Below are positions 8,443 to 17,938 of a stretch of 64,000 nucleotides of DNA, piece by piece. Numbering within the stretch: position 1 is the first letter of the stretch; the number at the start of each line of letters is the position of its first letter. The stretch is from Paenibacillus foliorum (GTDB lineage: Bacteria > Bacillota > Bacilli > Paenibacillales > NBRC-103111), in contig NZ_WHOD01000022.1 of the NCBI RefSeq assembly GCF_013141765.1, positions 1 to 64,000 on the forward strand, in the 5' to 3' direction. Under the pieces are notes generated by a model. That model was given only the letters and a program-made list of their open reading frames with translations. It was not told where the DNA came from and did not search any database. The translations under genes and the position numbers were made by a program.

Positions 8443-8471
8443 ACAAAAACGTTCAACCTATAGGCTGAACG
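8443..8471 (-). terminator. Intrinsic terminator of the NarL-type two-component operon
   Basis: An 11-bp dyad (CGTTCAACCTA / TAGGCTGAACG, one G-T position) followed on the minus strand by GTTTTTGTG, just beyond the stop of the response regulator gene. Confidence 0.75.
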
Positions 8472-8500
8472 TATCTACGACTTTAGTCTGAAATTTCATG

Positions 8501-9172
8501 TTATTTATCCAAGCCTCGTTTGACTGCAAAAATCGCCGCCTGCGTACGATCCGTCACACCAAGCTTATCGAGCAGATGGCTGACGTGGGTTTTGACCGTT
8601 TTCTCTGTTATAATCAGAGCCTCGCTAATATCCTTATTACTCATACCGCTAGCTATTAGCCGCAGTACCTCTCGTTCCCTTGGAGTCAGCTCAAATGGAG
8701 AAGCGCCTGATGCTGCAGTATCATCTCGGCTGGAAGCCTCGAACAGCTCTGGAGCAGCTACTAGGTTCACTAATAGTCCGGCAGCTTCAGGATGCAGCTC
8801 GACATGTCCTTGGTGAACCCGTCGAATAGCGCGTACAAGCTCCTCAGGCTCGATATCCTTCAGCAGATAGCCTTTGGCTCCTGCGCGAATGGCAGGGAGC
8901 ACATGATCATGATCAGAGAACGAGGTTAGGACGATTACTTTTACGTCAGGATGAGTTATCTTGAGTCGCTTCGTTGTTTCAATACCATTCAGAATGGGCA
9001 TATTCAGATCCATCAATACAATATCCGGAGACAACTCAGCCACCTTGTCAATCGTTTCTTGACCGTTAACGGCTTCGCCGACCAGTACTAAATCTGGAAG
9101 AGTCCCAAGGAAAACCTGCAACCCCTTCCGTACAATCGCATGATCATCGGCTAACAGTAATTTAATTGTCAT
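8501..9172 (-). CDS. NarL/FixJ-family response regulator
   Basis: A 223-residue regulator. Residues 1-120 are a receiver domain (LLADDH acidic pair, phospho-acceptor D in DIVLMDLNMP, conserved K in YLLKD). Residues about 155-220 are a LuxR-type helix-turn-helix (ELTPREREVLRLIASGMSNKDISEAL and VKTHVSHLLDKLGVTDRTQA). The receiver resembles LiaR/VraR-type proteins. ATG 9172 is preferred over GTG 9184 because AGGTGA lies eight bases upstream. It follows the GAF histidine kinase gene by about 30 bases, so the two form a two-component operon. The target genes are not evident. Confidence 0.93.
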   Translation of the reverse strand: MTIKLLLADDHAIVRKGLQVFLGTLPDLVLVGEAVNGQETIDKVAELSPDIVLMDLNMPILNGIETTKRLKITHPDVKVIVLTSFSDHDHVLPAIRAGAKGYLLKDIEPEELVRAIRRVHQGHVELHPEAAGLLVNLVAAPELFEASSRDDTAASGASPFELTPREREVLRLIASGMSNKDISEALIITEKTVKTHVSHLLDKLGVTDRTQAAIFAVKRGLDK

Positions 9173-9204
9173 TCGAGCTATCACCTCACTTTAAAAGACT
9201 ACTG

Positions 9205-10860
9205 TTATCGTAAAGGAATGACGGCCTTTATTGTCGTTCCGTTCCGGTAAACGCTCGTAATGGTTAGTTGGCCGCCGAGTGCTTCGGCACGTTCTTGCAT
9301 GGTCGAAAGCCCAAGAGATGTGGAGGTTGACTGCTTGCGCCGCTTTTTAGATATTCCGAGTCCATTATCAGTGATACTCAGCACAACTTCACGTGCAGTT
9401 AACTGCAAAGCAATCTCCGCTTGATGAGTACCCGCATGTTTGCACACATTGTTGAGCGCTTCCTGACCAATGCGCCATAATGCCTCTTCAACAGCACGCG
9501 GTAAATCCAGAACCCCGGTTATCTGTGTGTTTATGCGCATATTAAGCTTTTCACCGTAAGCTTTTAATGCGGTGATTAACCCTGTCTCAAGTCCGGCAGG
9601 CCGTAGCTGCATGATAAGCCCACGCATTTCCTTAAGCGCATGCTGTGAGAGTGATTGCATATCCCTTATGGAGGATAGAACCGCATTCGAATCGTGGTTA
9701 AGCAAGCTTTCTACACCTTTGGCTGTCATAGAGAGTGAGAACAGGATTTGACAGACGGAATCGTGCAAATCACGCGCCAGACGATTTCTCTCCTCTAAGC
9801 GAGCCAGTTCCCGTCGCTTTTCCTCTAGTTGGGCACTTTCCAAGGCTACGGCAATATGCTCCGTGACTGCTTCAAGCACTTCACCGTCAAAAAGGTGCAG
9901 CCGCGTTCCATGTTTATGACAGCCAATAAGGAGAACCCCCGCCATCGTACTACTACAAAACGGCAACGGAGCGACTATAGCAGTAGATAGGGATTGTAAT
10001 GCTCCATGCAGCTCATGACAACCTGCCAACTTGGCGATGTCGGTGCTCCTAACCATTGTAAAACTTCGCTCGCCTGCCACTTCCTTGAGCCAGTATTGCG
10101 CAGTAGGAGGAAACGGAGCATCAGGACTAATCATGCCGTCTTTGGTAGAGACGGATCGCAATACCAGGTCACTTCCTACCGGTTCGATCCATGCGGTAAT
10201 CGGCCAATCGAAGTGAACACCAACTAGAGTCAAAGCATACTCCATCAGCTGCACAGGGGTTTTGCCTGCATTTTTGATAGCTGCGAGCGCACTGCTAAAC
10301 TCACCTAGCCGCGTGAATAAATCCGCTCGATGCTGCTCTGCCGCATATAAATGCATACGCTCAATCGCGCTACCTATCTGGAAGGCTACTGCCTGCAGCA
10401 GCGCTAGCTCCTCTTCTTCGAAATGCGTTTTTCCAGGTGCTGCTACATTAAGCACTCCAAACTGACGGTCCCCGGAATATAGCGGCACCGTAGCATGATG
10501 AGTAATTCCAAGCGTATCCCCCCATTGGAATTTCACTGCGTTCTCAAGCCTTTTACAGTTCAAAATATTCACCGCATTATTCAATCGTCCGTTCCTATAG
10601 CGATCCAAACACCAGCACGAACCACACTGCATAGGGTGCTTATCATCATGCAGTAAAGCAGGAGGAAGATACCGATCGGCCACGCATTCATATTCCATAT
10701 GTTCATCTACAAGAAATATCCAGCCCACTGTAAGCCCGGTCAACTTTAGTAATTTGTCCAGTACTATATCTAGCATAAGTGTAAGGTCGTTCGATTGATT
10801 CAATGTTTCGGCAATTGTTTTAAGAGTGATTAACTCTTGCATACGAGGATCCATTGCCAT
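9205..10860 (-). CDS. Soluble GAF-domain histidine kinase, NarX/DegS type
   Basis: A 551-residue cytoplasmic kinase without membrane helices. It has two GAF-like domains (about residues 20-175 and 190-335), then a HisKA_3 dimerisation helix with the phospho-histidine in RNRLARDLHDSV, and a C-terminal ATPase domain (EALNNVCKHAG, DNGLGI, LGLSTMQERAEALGG). The first GAF domain carries a cysteine cluster C79-x2-C82-x-C84 with C59 and C102 nearby, which could bind a metal or iron-sulfur centre or sense redox state. This is visible in the sequence, but its function is inferred. ATG 10860 follows AAGGAG by seven bases. It is transcribed first, with the NarL-type regulator behind it. Confidence 0.9.
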   Translation of the reverse strand: MAMDPRMQELITLKTIAETLNQSNDLTLMLDIVLDKLLKLTGLTVGWIFLVDEHMEYECVADRYLPPALLHDDKHPMQCGSCWCLDRYRNGRLNNAVNILNCKRLENAVKFQWGDTLGITHHATVPLYSGDRQFGVLNVAAPGKTHFEEEELALLQAVAFQIGSAIERMHLYAAEQHRADLFTRLGEFSSALAAIKNAGKTPVQLMEYALTLVGVHFDWPITAWIEPVGSDLVLRSVSTKDGMISPDAPFPPTAQYWLKEVAGERSFTMVRSTDIAKLAGCHELHGALQSLSTAIVAPLPFCSSTMAGVLLIGCHKHGTRLHLFDGEVLEAVTEHIAVALESAQLEEKRRELARLEERNRLARDLHDSVCQILFSLSMTAKGVESLLNHDSNAVLSSIRDMQSLSQHALKEMRGLIMQLRPAGLETGLITALKAYGEKLNMRINTQITGVLDLPRAVEEALWRIGQEALNNVCKHAGTHQAEIALQLTAREVVLSITDNGLGISKKRRKQSTSTSLGLSTMQERAEALGGQLTITSVYRNGTTIKAVIPLR

Positions 10861-11067
10861 AACCTCACTCCTTCTTTGACTTTTAATTGAAGGTTTTCTA
10901 TCTTATATCATGTTTATTCGAGGGAAATCCATCGATATCCTTTATCTTCCACCTGGTCCTTGAGAGCCGTCTTGACCTGCTCTAGGCTCAGCCGTCAAGC
11001 TCAGCTGCTTTTAAATTTCAATGATCTGTGGTAACTTGGTTTAATACAAACACTGGAGGGTAATAAA

Positions 11068-11268
11068 ATGGCTAATCAGCAGCAAAGATGGAATTTAAAG
11101 CTCAAAAAAAGTAATTCGTACCTGGGAACCGTATATTTAGGGGAACCTCTTCCTCTAGTCGAAGACGTAATTATGATTGGGGATAAAAAATACTCCATCA
11201 TTGAAATTATTCCAGGGACCACGCATGATTCGAGTGACGTTTTTGTAGAAGAAGCTAAAAAGAAATAG
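11068..11268 (+). CDS. Small protein of unknown function
   Basis: A 66-residue soluble, mixed-charge protein preceded by TGGAGGG at good spacing and followed by a strong terminator, so expression is credible. It has no membrane segment, cysteine pair or recognised motif. It contains a short beta-rich stretch (DVIMIGDKKYSIIEIIPG) and a Lys-rich C-terminus. It stands alone between the GAF kinase operon and a sparse region. I do not recognise the family. Confidence 0.7.
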   Translation: MANQQQRWNLKLKKSNSYLGTVYLGEPLPLVEDVIMIGDKKYSIIEIIPGTTHDSSDVFVEEAKKK

Positions 11269-11307
11269 GCATTTGCTCTCTCGTTTCAAGTTCATTTACG
11301 ATGGATA

Positions 11308-11339
11308 AACCCAGTCTGCTTAAGCAAACTGGGTTTTTG
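11308..11339 (+). terminator. Intrinsic terminator after the small protein gene
   Basis: AACCCAGT...ACTGGGTT stem with a TGCTTAAGCA palindrome at its tip, followed by TTTTT on the plus strand. Confidence 0.88.
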
Positions 11340-11418
11340 TCGTGAAAAAGTTGATAACAAATGACCCTGTTAGTTACTCTTTAAGCGTATTAAATAGAGA
11401 GAGGTGAGAGAGCTTATC

Positions 11419-11676
11419 ATGTTCAATTGGATTAGCAGTAGGAGAGAAAATGCTATATCTCATATCTCGGCTTACGTCGTGAAACTTTTGAAATCAGATC
11501 ATCTGTATCAAACAACTGCGGAAAAGGGACTCATCCCCCCCTCCTCCGATCATCAGCCTGTACAATCCTGCAAACATGCAGTTATTAGCTACCGAAATTT
11601 GCTTGTGAGAGGAAAGAACTGCAAAAAGTACAGCAATTTCATGCAAAGCGGCCCGGTACCAGCTAAGAATGAATAA
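11419..11676 (+). CDS. Doubtful small open frame
   Basis: An 85-codon frame starting at ATG 11419 behind GAGGTGAG. The product begins with an amphipathic helix and becomes low in recognisable structure. No terminator follows it directly and no family is recognised. It is the only candidate gene in the sparse region 11340-11865, which otherwise seems empty. It could equally be a chance frame or a decayed gene. Confidence 0.25.
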   Translation: MFNWISSRRENAISHISAYVVKLLKSDHLYQTTAEKGLIPPSSDHQPVQSCKHAVISYRNLLVRGKNCKKYSNFMQSGPVPAKNE

Positions 11677-11865
11677 AATACTGCACATTTGCATGAATTC
11701 ACCAAGACTGCCGATAAAACGGCCAAAAGGCTGTATTAATGCAGGATTTGAGGGTAAGCAATAGCTTCGAATAATGTCTTGTGCTCTGAGCTAGGTAAGG
11801 AACCGAAATGGAATGATTTCGACAAGCGCTGATTCCGGTTCTGAGAGTTTTTACGCTTTCCTCAT

Positions 11866-11914
11866 ACAAAAAAGAGGACAACCTCCTGCCCTCAAGCTGG
11901 TGTTGTCCCCCTTT
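11866..11914 (-). terminator. Intrinsic terminator of polysaccharide locus 1
   Basis: A GGACAAC/GTTGTCC stem extended by flanking AAAG/CTTT, followed on the minus strand by TCCTCTTTTTTG. It lies 22 bases after the stop of the GH43-like gene, the last gene of the locus. Confidence 0.82.
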
Positions 11915-11935
11915 ATCTAGCTATAACAATGAAAT

Positions 11936-12964
11936 TCACTCCGCATCTATAGGTATGACCATATTCCAAGTGTTCTGAGCATTCTTAAATCCGCCCGATC
12001 CATCCGCAGTCGCTGCAAACAAATGGGTAGGCTTCCCATCTTGGAACAGCAAGAACGGTCTCTCGAAATTACCCATTCTTGTAGTCGAGCCGTCATCCCA
12101 CACAACTTCCCTCGAATACGCTTTGGGAAGACTGCTTAGCTGCCATTCAAGTCCATCCTTAGAGAAAGCATGGATTCCGGCATGCTTCTCTCCACAAATA
12201 TTGCCCTCCATATCTTTGGCAATCAGCTCATAGCCTTGCTCTGTTTTCCAAATGAAGGGATCCTCCAAATGAAATTGGGCTGGAGGAAACACTGGATCCT
12301 CGCTCAATACGCGGTACGGGCCTGCATAGTGGTCAGCCCCGGCAGCTCCAATCATCATTTTGCCATGCGTGTTACCTTCATATTGTCTTGCCTTATAAAT
12401 CAAATGCACCGATCCGTCCTCATTCACGCAAGGTGCTGGATTGGAGGTCAGGAAGCTGTCAAACTTACCTGGTCTTGTGCCCAATATCGGCTCCTCTCTC
12501 CGTACCCATGGACCAAATACGCTCTTAGAGGTAGCTATGCCAATACGTTTGTTGGCTCTGGCAACTATACAACGCGGATCATCCAATCCGAAGGACTCTC
12601 CAGGGGCTACGTCCGTTAAAGGATGAGTCGAGCCCATATAATACAGGATATAAGTATCGCCATGCTTCGTAATATGCGGATTATGAGTGCTTCTGCCATC
12701 CCAATATTCAGCTCCGCGAGCTGGAAACACAACCTCTTGAAACTCATAAGGGCCTTCAGGACTAGGCGAGCTCGCTCTCACCACTTCAGAGGCTACAAGC
12801 CAACCAGGGTGCATCGGGAGATGCTTGGGCCAGCGTGATGCAAACATATGAAATTGGCCGTCCTCACCTTTAACAACCGAACCGCACCAAACCCAATAAC
12901 CTTCCATGCGGAAGCCTCCATCCTTGGGTGCAGGCAATAATCTGTCATACAAGCTTCTAGCCAT
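11936..12964 (-). CDS. GH43-like five-bladed beta-propeller glycosidase
   Basis: A 342-residue cytoplasmic protein (no signal peptide). It has repeated blade motifs of the GH43/GH130-like propeller type: WVWCGSVVKGEDGQFHMFASRW, STHNPHITKHGDTYILYYMGST, NPAPCVNEDGSVHLIYKA and HLEDPFIWKTEQGYELIAKD. The last includes the LEDPF acidic motif typical of the fold. The start is ATG 12964 behind AAGGGATGG; the longer frame to 13093 overlaps the upstream gene and is not needed. It lies 25 bases after the GH95-like gene and would act on oligosaccharides imported by the same locus. The exact family (GH43, GH117, GH130 or an unnumbered one) and substrate cannot be fixed by eye. Confidence 0.75.
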   Translation of the reverse strand: MARSLYDRLLPAPKDGGFRMEGYWVWCGSVVKGEDGQFHMFASRWPKHLPMHPGWLVASEVVRASSPSPEGPYEFQEVVFPARGAEYWDGRSTHNPHITKHGDTYILYYMGSTHPLTDVAPGESFGLDDPRCIVARANKRIGIATSKSVFGPWVRREEPILGTRPGKFDSFLTSNPAPCVNEDGSVHLIYKARQYEGNTHGKMMIGAAGADHYAGPYRVLSEDPVFPPAQFHLEDPFIWKTEQGYELIAKDMEGNICGEKHAGIHAFSKDGLEWQLSSLPKAYSREVVWDDGSTTRMGNFERPFLLFQDGKPTHLFAATADGSGGFKNAQNTWNMVIPIDAE

Positions 12965-12989
12965 TGTTATCCATCCCTTCTTTGAGTAT

Positions 12990-15242
12990 CTATGATTTAA
13001 TAGGCAATCCATATAAACGCCAAGGCTTGCGGCTTCCGAAATATCCGCACAGATGACTGTCAGCCGGAACGGGTTCAATCTTCCATTGTTCATTATTAGC
13101 TAATTGCTCCGCACCAGGCGCACTAGTAACATTATCAATTTTAGCATATAAAATGACTTCTTGCCCTTGCTCCAAACCAAGCTCGCACACTCCATTAGCC
13201 AACTGCCGCAGCTGCGCAGCCTCTCCTCCAGAGATACCTATATCTCCGATCATTCCGGTTTGGATTCGGCAAGGCTGGCCTGCCAAGCTTTTGATGCGAA
13301 TCCATGACGTTGCACCCGCAGACCGAACCGCACTCACTAGAAAAGCGCCTTCTGTCCGCAAATCGTGAAACACAGCTTCTGCCCACTCGGAAGGAATGGC
13401 TGGGAATACACGGATGGTATCCCCCCAGCTTTGAAGCAGCATATCTTGAATGGCCTCCGCTGCCGCCAATGGCGATTCCATCACAGGTCCGGCTTCCTTG
13501 TACATGGTGTTAGGCTTGATCAGGTGCATAAATGATTTTAAATAGCTATGCGCTTCTTCCCCTTCGCCCAAAGCAGCGGCTGTAGACGCAGCGCTGGTAA
13601 AGGTAAATCCACGAAGATCACCTTCCATGGAGAACCAATGACGAAGCGTTCTCACGATTAGCTCACGCTCGTTCTCATTGTCGCCGCTAATGAGGTGCAG
13701 CGGGAATAATGCCATCAAGTGGCTGAAATGCCGGTGTCCGAACTCCAAAGGCTGATCTCTGCCGATCATAAAGCCGGTCTCGTCAACAGGAAGCGGTACC
13801 AAACGTTCAAGCGTTTCGCTCCAGCGACTCCGAATTGCTGCCTCTTCCTCCTGCAAGCCTAGAATTTCGCTGCTTTGCAGTAAGGTTTCACAACCCCATT
13901 GCAGTAAAGCCAAATCATAATGAGTGTCCGGCACCGTCATTTGCAGAAATGACCCATATTCCGGCGAAACCGTTGGTGGTAAATGAAGCTTGCCGTCATC
14001 GCCCTCCTCCAAAAGGTGCAAATAATATTGCACGCTTCGTTTAAGCAGCGGGTACAGCAGCTCCTCAAGCAGCTTAGCATCCATTGAATAACGGTATTGA
14101 CGCCATAGATTGTGGCAAATCCAAGTTAAATTACCGATTTCCGTTCCAACTGGATTAATCAGATCATAGCTGCAGCTTCGCGGAAGTCCAGACGAATCGG
14201 CTCTGTATGCCTCAGGCAAATTGCCAGGCAAATGATCGAAATTTTCACGGAATGCTCGAACCAGGGATTCCCCGATATGAAGTCGGTTCGAAGTATATAC
14301 GGGTGAATAGCTCATTTGCACGTTCATGTTAAACCACACGCCTGCCCAAGGTGTCGGGGCCAGCCAAGGTCCCTGATTATCAATGATCATACCATCGGCA
14401 CGTGTTGCTGAAGCAAGCTTATACATTTGAATCCAATAAAAGCCTTCCAGCATCGTATCCGGAATGGACACGAAGCTTTGCTGGTAGTAATCATGCCACC
14501 AGCTGCGATGCGACTCCACCCATGTCTCCCAGGATTGGGAGGCAGCTTTGCGTATCACCGCACAGGCTTGCTCTTGAACCGATTCTTCCGATCCGTTAGC
14601 AATCGTTAAATAAAGAATACGGCGGTTCGGCTCCTTCGCATTCCGCTCTTCTTTCCATATCGTTGTACAACCGCCCTGGGGCGAAAATTGCTGTAAGCCT
14701 ACCGTCATATCCTCCAGGGTATGTCGCGTCACTTCGGCCTGTGGAATGTATTGATTCAAATTTTTTCCGTCCGCATTCTTTAGAACCCCATCCACCTCGC
14801 TGAAAGCATACCACTGCATCTGAGCTCCCGCTTCTTCCTCGCTTGTTTCCAGCTCTACTGCAAGCGTCATATCAACGCTATGAACGAAGGCTCTAACCTT
14901 TACCGTGCCAACCGTTGTAGTAATTTCAGCGCACAGCTCAGCGTTCCACAAATCCACCCGAATGCTCAATGGCTGATACAACCAGCCTACCAATTCCAGA
15001 TGGAGCTCTCCGACAGGTACACGGGGCGGATAGCCTCCTCCAGGCTTACGTGCCGTTACATCCGTCCGGCCCAGAACAAAACGAAGCACATTTCGTTTAT
15101 CTCGATGCTCCTCACTATAAACCATAGCTCCAATCATCCCATTGCCGATAAAAGCTCCCTCATCCCAAGAGATCGGCTTAACGGACCACGTCATATCATG
15201 TCTTGCTAGAAACGATGGCCAATCTATATGATTCTGTATCAA
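12990..15242 (-). CDS. GH95-like glycoside hydrolase (alpha-fucosidase/galactosidase family)
   Basis: About 750 residues with the three-part layout of GH95. The N-terminal beta domain opens with GAFIGNGMIGAMVY. A central (alpha/alpha)6 barrel holds TWICHNLWRQYRYS, PPTVSPEYG (the glutamate at the position of the family general acid) and HRHFSHLMALFPLHLIS. The C-terminal region contains EAIQDMLLQSWGDTIRVFPAIP. It lacks a signal peptide and is therefore intracellular. The start is uncertain: TTG 15242 lies ten bases after AAGGA, GTG 15251 overlaps that site, and an ATG exists downstream. GH95 members remove alpha-1,2-fucose or alpha-galactose, so locus 1 may act on fucosylated or galactosylated plant or algal oligosaccharides. 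The substrate is inferred. Confidence 0.85.
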   Translation of the reverse strand: MIQNHIDWPSFLARHDMTWSVKPISWDEGAFIGNGMIGAMVYSEEHRDKRNVLRFVLGRTDVTARKPGGGYPPRVPVGELHLELVGWLYQPLSIRVDLWNAELCAEITTTVGTVKVRAFVHSVDMTLAVELETSEEEAGAQMQWYAFSEVDGVLKNADGKNLNQYIPQAEVTRHTLEDMTVGLQQFSPQGGCTTIWKEERNAKEPNRRILYLTIANGSEESVQEQACAVIRKAASQSWETWVESHRSWWHDYYQQSFVSIPDTMLEGFYWIQMYKLASATRADGMIIDNQGPWLAPTPWAGVWFNMNVQMSYSPVYTSNRLHIGESLVRAFRENFDHLPGNLPEAYRADSSGLPRSCSYDLINPVGTEIGNLTWICHNLWRQYRYSMDAKLLEELLYPLLKRSVQYYLHLLEEGDDGKLHLPPTVSPEYGSFLQMTVPDTHYDLALLQWGCETLLQSSEILGLQEEEAAIRSRWSETLERLVPLPVDETGFMIGRDQPLEFGHRHFSHLMALFPLHLISGDNENERELIVRTLRHWFSMEGDLRGFTFTSAASTAAALGEGEEAHSYLKSFMHLIKPNTMYKEAGPVMESPLAAAEAIQDMLLQSWGDTIRVFPAIPSEWAEAVFHDLRTEGAFLVSAVRSAGATSWIRIKSLAGQPCRIQTGMIGDIGISGGEAAQLRQLANGVCELGLEQGQEVILYAKIDNVTSAPGAEQLANNEQWKIEPVPADSHLCGYFGSRKPWRLYGLPIKS

Positions 15243-15297
15243 AAAAAACACATCCTTTTCCCGTCATTATTATGTATATGTACCTATTCAAGGAACA

Positions 15298-15327
15298 GGG
15301 CGGTAATCCTCCATGGATTAACCGCCC
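15298..15327. promoter_or_regulatory. Intercistronic hairpin after the binding-protein gene
   Basis: GGGCGGTAATCC pairs with GGATTAACCGCCC (one bulge), and no clear T tract follows on either strand. It lies between the lipoprotein gene and the GH95-like gene. Such hairpins often protect the abundant binding-protein mRNA and reduce read-through; that role is inferred. Confidence 0.65.
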
Positions 15328-15351
15328 CCTTCTTAACCTTTACATCCAAAT

Positions 15352-17013
15352 TTATTTCTTAGATGCCCAAGCGTCATACGCCTGCTGGTGAATCTCCAGA
15401 TAGCGCTTAATATTCATTTTGTCGAGGGTAGCTAAGTAATTGCTCCATTCCTTCTCTATATCTACAGAGCCTGTTACCGATTTGGCAAAAAATTCGGAAC
15501 GGTAGTCGGCGATAACCTTCTCGATATTGGCCAATTCCTCGGATTGTTCATTCGTGAAGAAAAGTGGAGGAACGACTTTTTTAGGATCAAGCTGGTACGG
15601 CTCGTATTTTTGCTTCGACTCATTGTACAGAATTGTTTCGAGCGGGAGCTTAGGATCCGCATATTGGCCCAATCGGAACTCGTTGGTACGGGAGGAAGGT
15701 CCCGCTTGCGCCCAATGCACGTTCTGTAGCTTGCCGAAAGTAGTCAACTGCTTCCATTGTGCTTGCTTTCCGTCAAGTCCCAGCTCTCCCGGAGCTGCTT
15801 TGTCCCATTCCTGTCCCGGGCGTCCTACCGTGCTGCGTAAGGTGGCTTCTTCCGACATCATCAAATCCGCAAGCCGGAATGCTGCAGCCGGATTCTTCGC
15901 TTTGTCCGTAATAACAAACTGACCTTGCAAAATGTAGTACGGCTGGAAAGGTGCTGAACGTACACCAGTCGGCCCTTTTAATGGAGGAACCGCCACATAA
16001 TCTTTAAAGCGCGCAGAGTCAATTTCTATGAAATTGCCTTGGTTTTGGGCAGGTACAGCACCAATGATGGCAGCATCAGGATTCATCCCCATCTGCTTCA
16101 GCTGATTTTTATCCTGCGTGAACGATTGCGACGCTATCAAGCCCTCTTTGTAAAGCTTGTTCAAATATTTGAGGCCTTCCTTCCACTCAGGCTGATTGAA
16201 TGCTACCTGAACCTTGCCGTCCTTCACCAGCTTGTAAGTAAAATCCTTCTCTACAAACGCGCTCATAATGAACGGATCCAGCTGAGTTTGTTGAATGGAG
16301 GTTGACGGACTACCAATAGCTCCGACCAATGGAATTTCATCCGCTTTACCGTTGCCGTTCGGATCCTTCTCCTTAAATGCTTTCAGCACTTGGTAAAACT
16401 CATCGGTCGTAGTAGGCATCTGCAGGCCCAGCTTCGTCAACCAGGTCTGGTTGATAAACATTTTTTGTCCGTAGGAGCAATGATAGCATTGATTAATTTG
16501 CGGCAGCGAATATATTTTGCCATCCGGCATTGTCATCAAATCTTTGGCATACGAAACCTGCGTCCACATCTTTTTCGTTTCTACACCGTATTTCTCAATA
16601 TACGAATTCAACGGTACGAATACGCCGTCCTTGCCGTAAATCGATTGTTGAATCGGCGTGACGCTCATATTAATCAAAATGTCTGGGTAGTCCCCACTGG
16701 CCATTGCCACGTTGAGTTTCTCCTGGAACGATTTCTCAGGCGCAACCTCCCATTCCAGTTGAATGTTGGTTTTATCCTCCAGCCACTTCGTAAATTCATT
16801 GGTTGCAAAGTTCTCAACAATACTGGAGCCCTTGATCATCACTTTCATCTTGGTCTTTTCCTTGGTGATCGGGAACACTCCGGCTTCTGATACTTGATCT
16901 GCCGTGGCCGCACCGGGACTAGCTTTACTCGGCTCCTTGGGACTGGAACATGCACTTGCCAATAATGAGGTTACTGTTAACATCGATACTACAATCGCAG
17001 CACTTTTTTTCAT
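15352..17013 (-). CDS. Sugar ABC transporter substrate-binding lipoprotein (LplA type), locus 1
   Basis: A 553-residue lipoprotein. The signal peptide ends in the lipobox LLASAC with the lipidated cysteine at residue 22. The mature part is a long two-lobed binding protein of the LplA/YtcQ type, larger than MalE-type proteins, including IEWEV-like N-lobe strands, the segment KDPNGNGKADEIPLVG (an EF-hand-like DxNxNxxxDE calcium loop typical of this family) and a Trp-rich C-lobe. It captures oligosaccharides outside the membrane for the two permeases encoded just upstream (17-base gap). The ligand is probably the substrate of the GH95-like and GH43-like enzymes. No ATPase gene is present in the locus. 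Confidence 0.9.
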   Translation of the reverse strand: MKKSAAIVVSMLTVTSLLASACSSPKEPSKASPGAATADQVSEAGVFPITKEKTKMKVMIKGSSIVENFATNEFTKWLEDKTNIQLEWEVAPEKSFQEKLNVAMASGDYPDILINMSVTPIQQSIYGKDGVFVPLNSYIEKYGVETKKMWTQVSYAKDLMTMPDGKIYSLPQINQCYHCSYGQKMFINQTWLTKLGLQMPTTTDEFYQVLKAFKEKDPNGNGKADEIPLVGAIGSPSTSIQQTQLDPFIMSAFVEKDFTYKLVKDGKVQVAFNQPEWKEGLKYLNKLYKEGLIASQSFTQDKNQLKQMGMNPDAAIIGAVPAQNQGNFIEIDSARFKDYVAVPPLKGPTGVRSAPFQPYYILQGQFVITDKAKNPAAAFRLADLMMSEEATLRSTVGRPGQEWDKAAPGELGLDGKQAQWKQLTTFGKLQNVHWAQAGPSSRTNEFRLGQYADPKLPLETILYNESKQKYEPYQLDPKKVVPPLFFTNEQSEELANIEKVIADYRSEFFAKSVTGSVDIEKEWSNYLATLDKMNIKRYLEIHQQAYDAWASKK

Positions 17014-17029
17014 CGTTATTTCCCCCTTT

Positions 17030-17923
17030 TTATCCTTTTAATGACCCCACCATCATGCCTTTAACAAAATGCTTCTGAATAAACGGATATATAATTAGAA
17101 CCGGAACCGTTGAAACTACGATTAATGAATATTTCAACAATTCACGAAGACCTTGGCGGGCAGCTTGGTCTGCAACATCCGTAATCATCGAGGAGTCGAC
17201 TTCATTTTGAATCAAAATATCTCTAAGCACTAACTGCAAGGGATACAATTCCTGACGTTTCAAATACAATAGCGCGTTGAAGTATTGATTCCAATGGCCT
17301 ACCGCATAGAATAAAGCGATTACAGCAATAATTGGCCCCGATAATGGAAGAACGATTTTGCGTAGAAAGGTCATGTCGCTACAACCATCCATTTGTGCAG
17401 CTTCTAATAATTCATCCGGAATAGTCGTTTGAAAATAGGTTCTCGCAATAATCATATTCCACACAGCAATCGCGGCCGGAATAATTAAGGACCATCGTGA
17501 ATCGATCATACCTAACTCTTTTACAATTAGATAAGATGGGATTAGTCCACCGGAAAACATCATCGTGAATACGAACAGCGCCATGACTGTATTGCGGGGC
17601 ATAAAATCTTTTCTAGCTAACGGATACGCAGCCATTAAGGTCAAAATAACATTAATTCCCGTACCTACAACCATATAAAACACAGAGTTCAAAAAACTGG
17701 ATATGATCAATCTGTGCTTGAATACCGCCTCATATCCCTCCAAGGTAGGGTCCACCGGAAACAACCAGACACGGCCTGAGATGACGGCAGAAGCCGAGCT
17801 GAAGGAAGCGCTGATAACATAAACTACCGGGTATAATACACTTAATGCAAAGAGGCATAAGATAATATGGTTCGCATAATTAAACAGTCGGTCGTCATAA
17901 GCTTCTTTAATTTTCCCTGTCAT
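17030..17923 (-). CDS. Carbohydrate ABC permease (LplC/MalG type), locus 1
   Basis: A 297-residue protein with six predicted membrane helices. The cytoplasmic EAA loop, which docks on the ATPase, reads ELLEAAQMDGCSDMTFLRKIVLPLS. The C-terminus (KHFVKGMMVGSLKG) is the standard LplC/YtcP ending. It forms a heterodimeric channel with the product of the gene upstream and is separated from it by 15 bases. Confidence 0.93.
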   Translation of the reverse strand: MTGKIKEAYDDRLFNYANHIILCLFALSVLYPVVYVISASFSSASAVISGRVWLFPVDPTLEGYEAVFKHRLIISSFLNSVFYMVVGTGINVILTLMAAYPLARKDFMPRNTVMALFVFTMMFSGGLIPSYLIVKELGMIDSRWSLIIPAAIAVWNMIIARTYFQTTIPDELLEAAQMDGCSDMTFLRKIVLPLSGPIIAVIALFYAVGHWNQYFNALLYLKRQELYPLQLVLRDILIQNEVDSSMITDVADQAARQGLRELLKYSLIVVSTVPVLIIYPFIQKHFVKGMMVGSLKG

Positions 17924-17938
17924 ATGTGCACTCCCTTT

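Noticed and set aside
11699-11881. 60-codon minus-strand frame next to the locus 1 terminator
   Set aside because: Downstream of a terminator, no ribosome binding site, overlaps the terminator stem.
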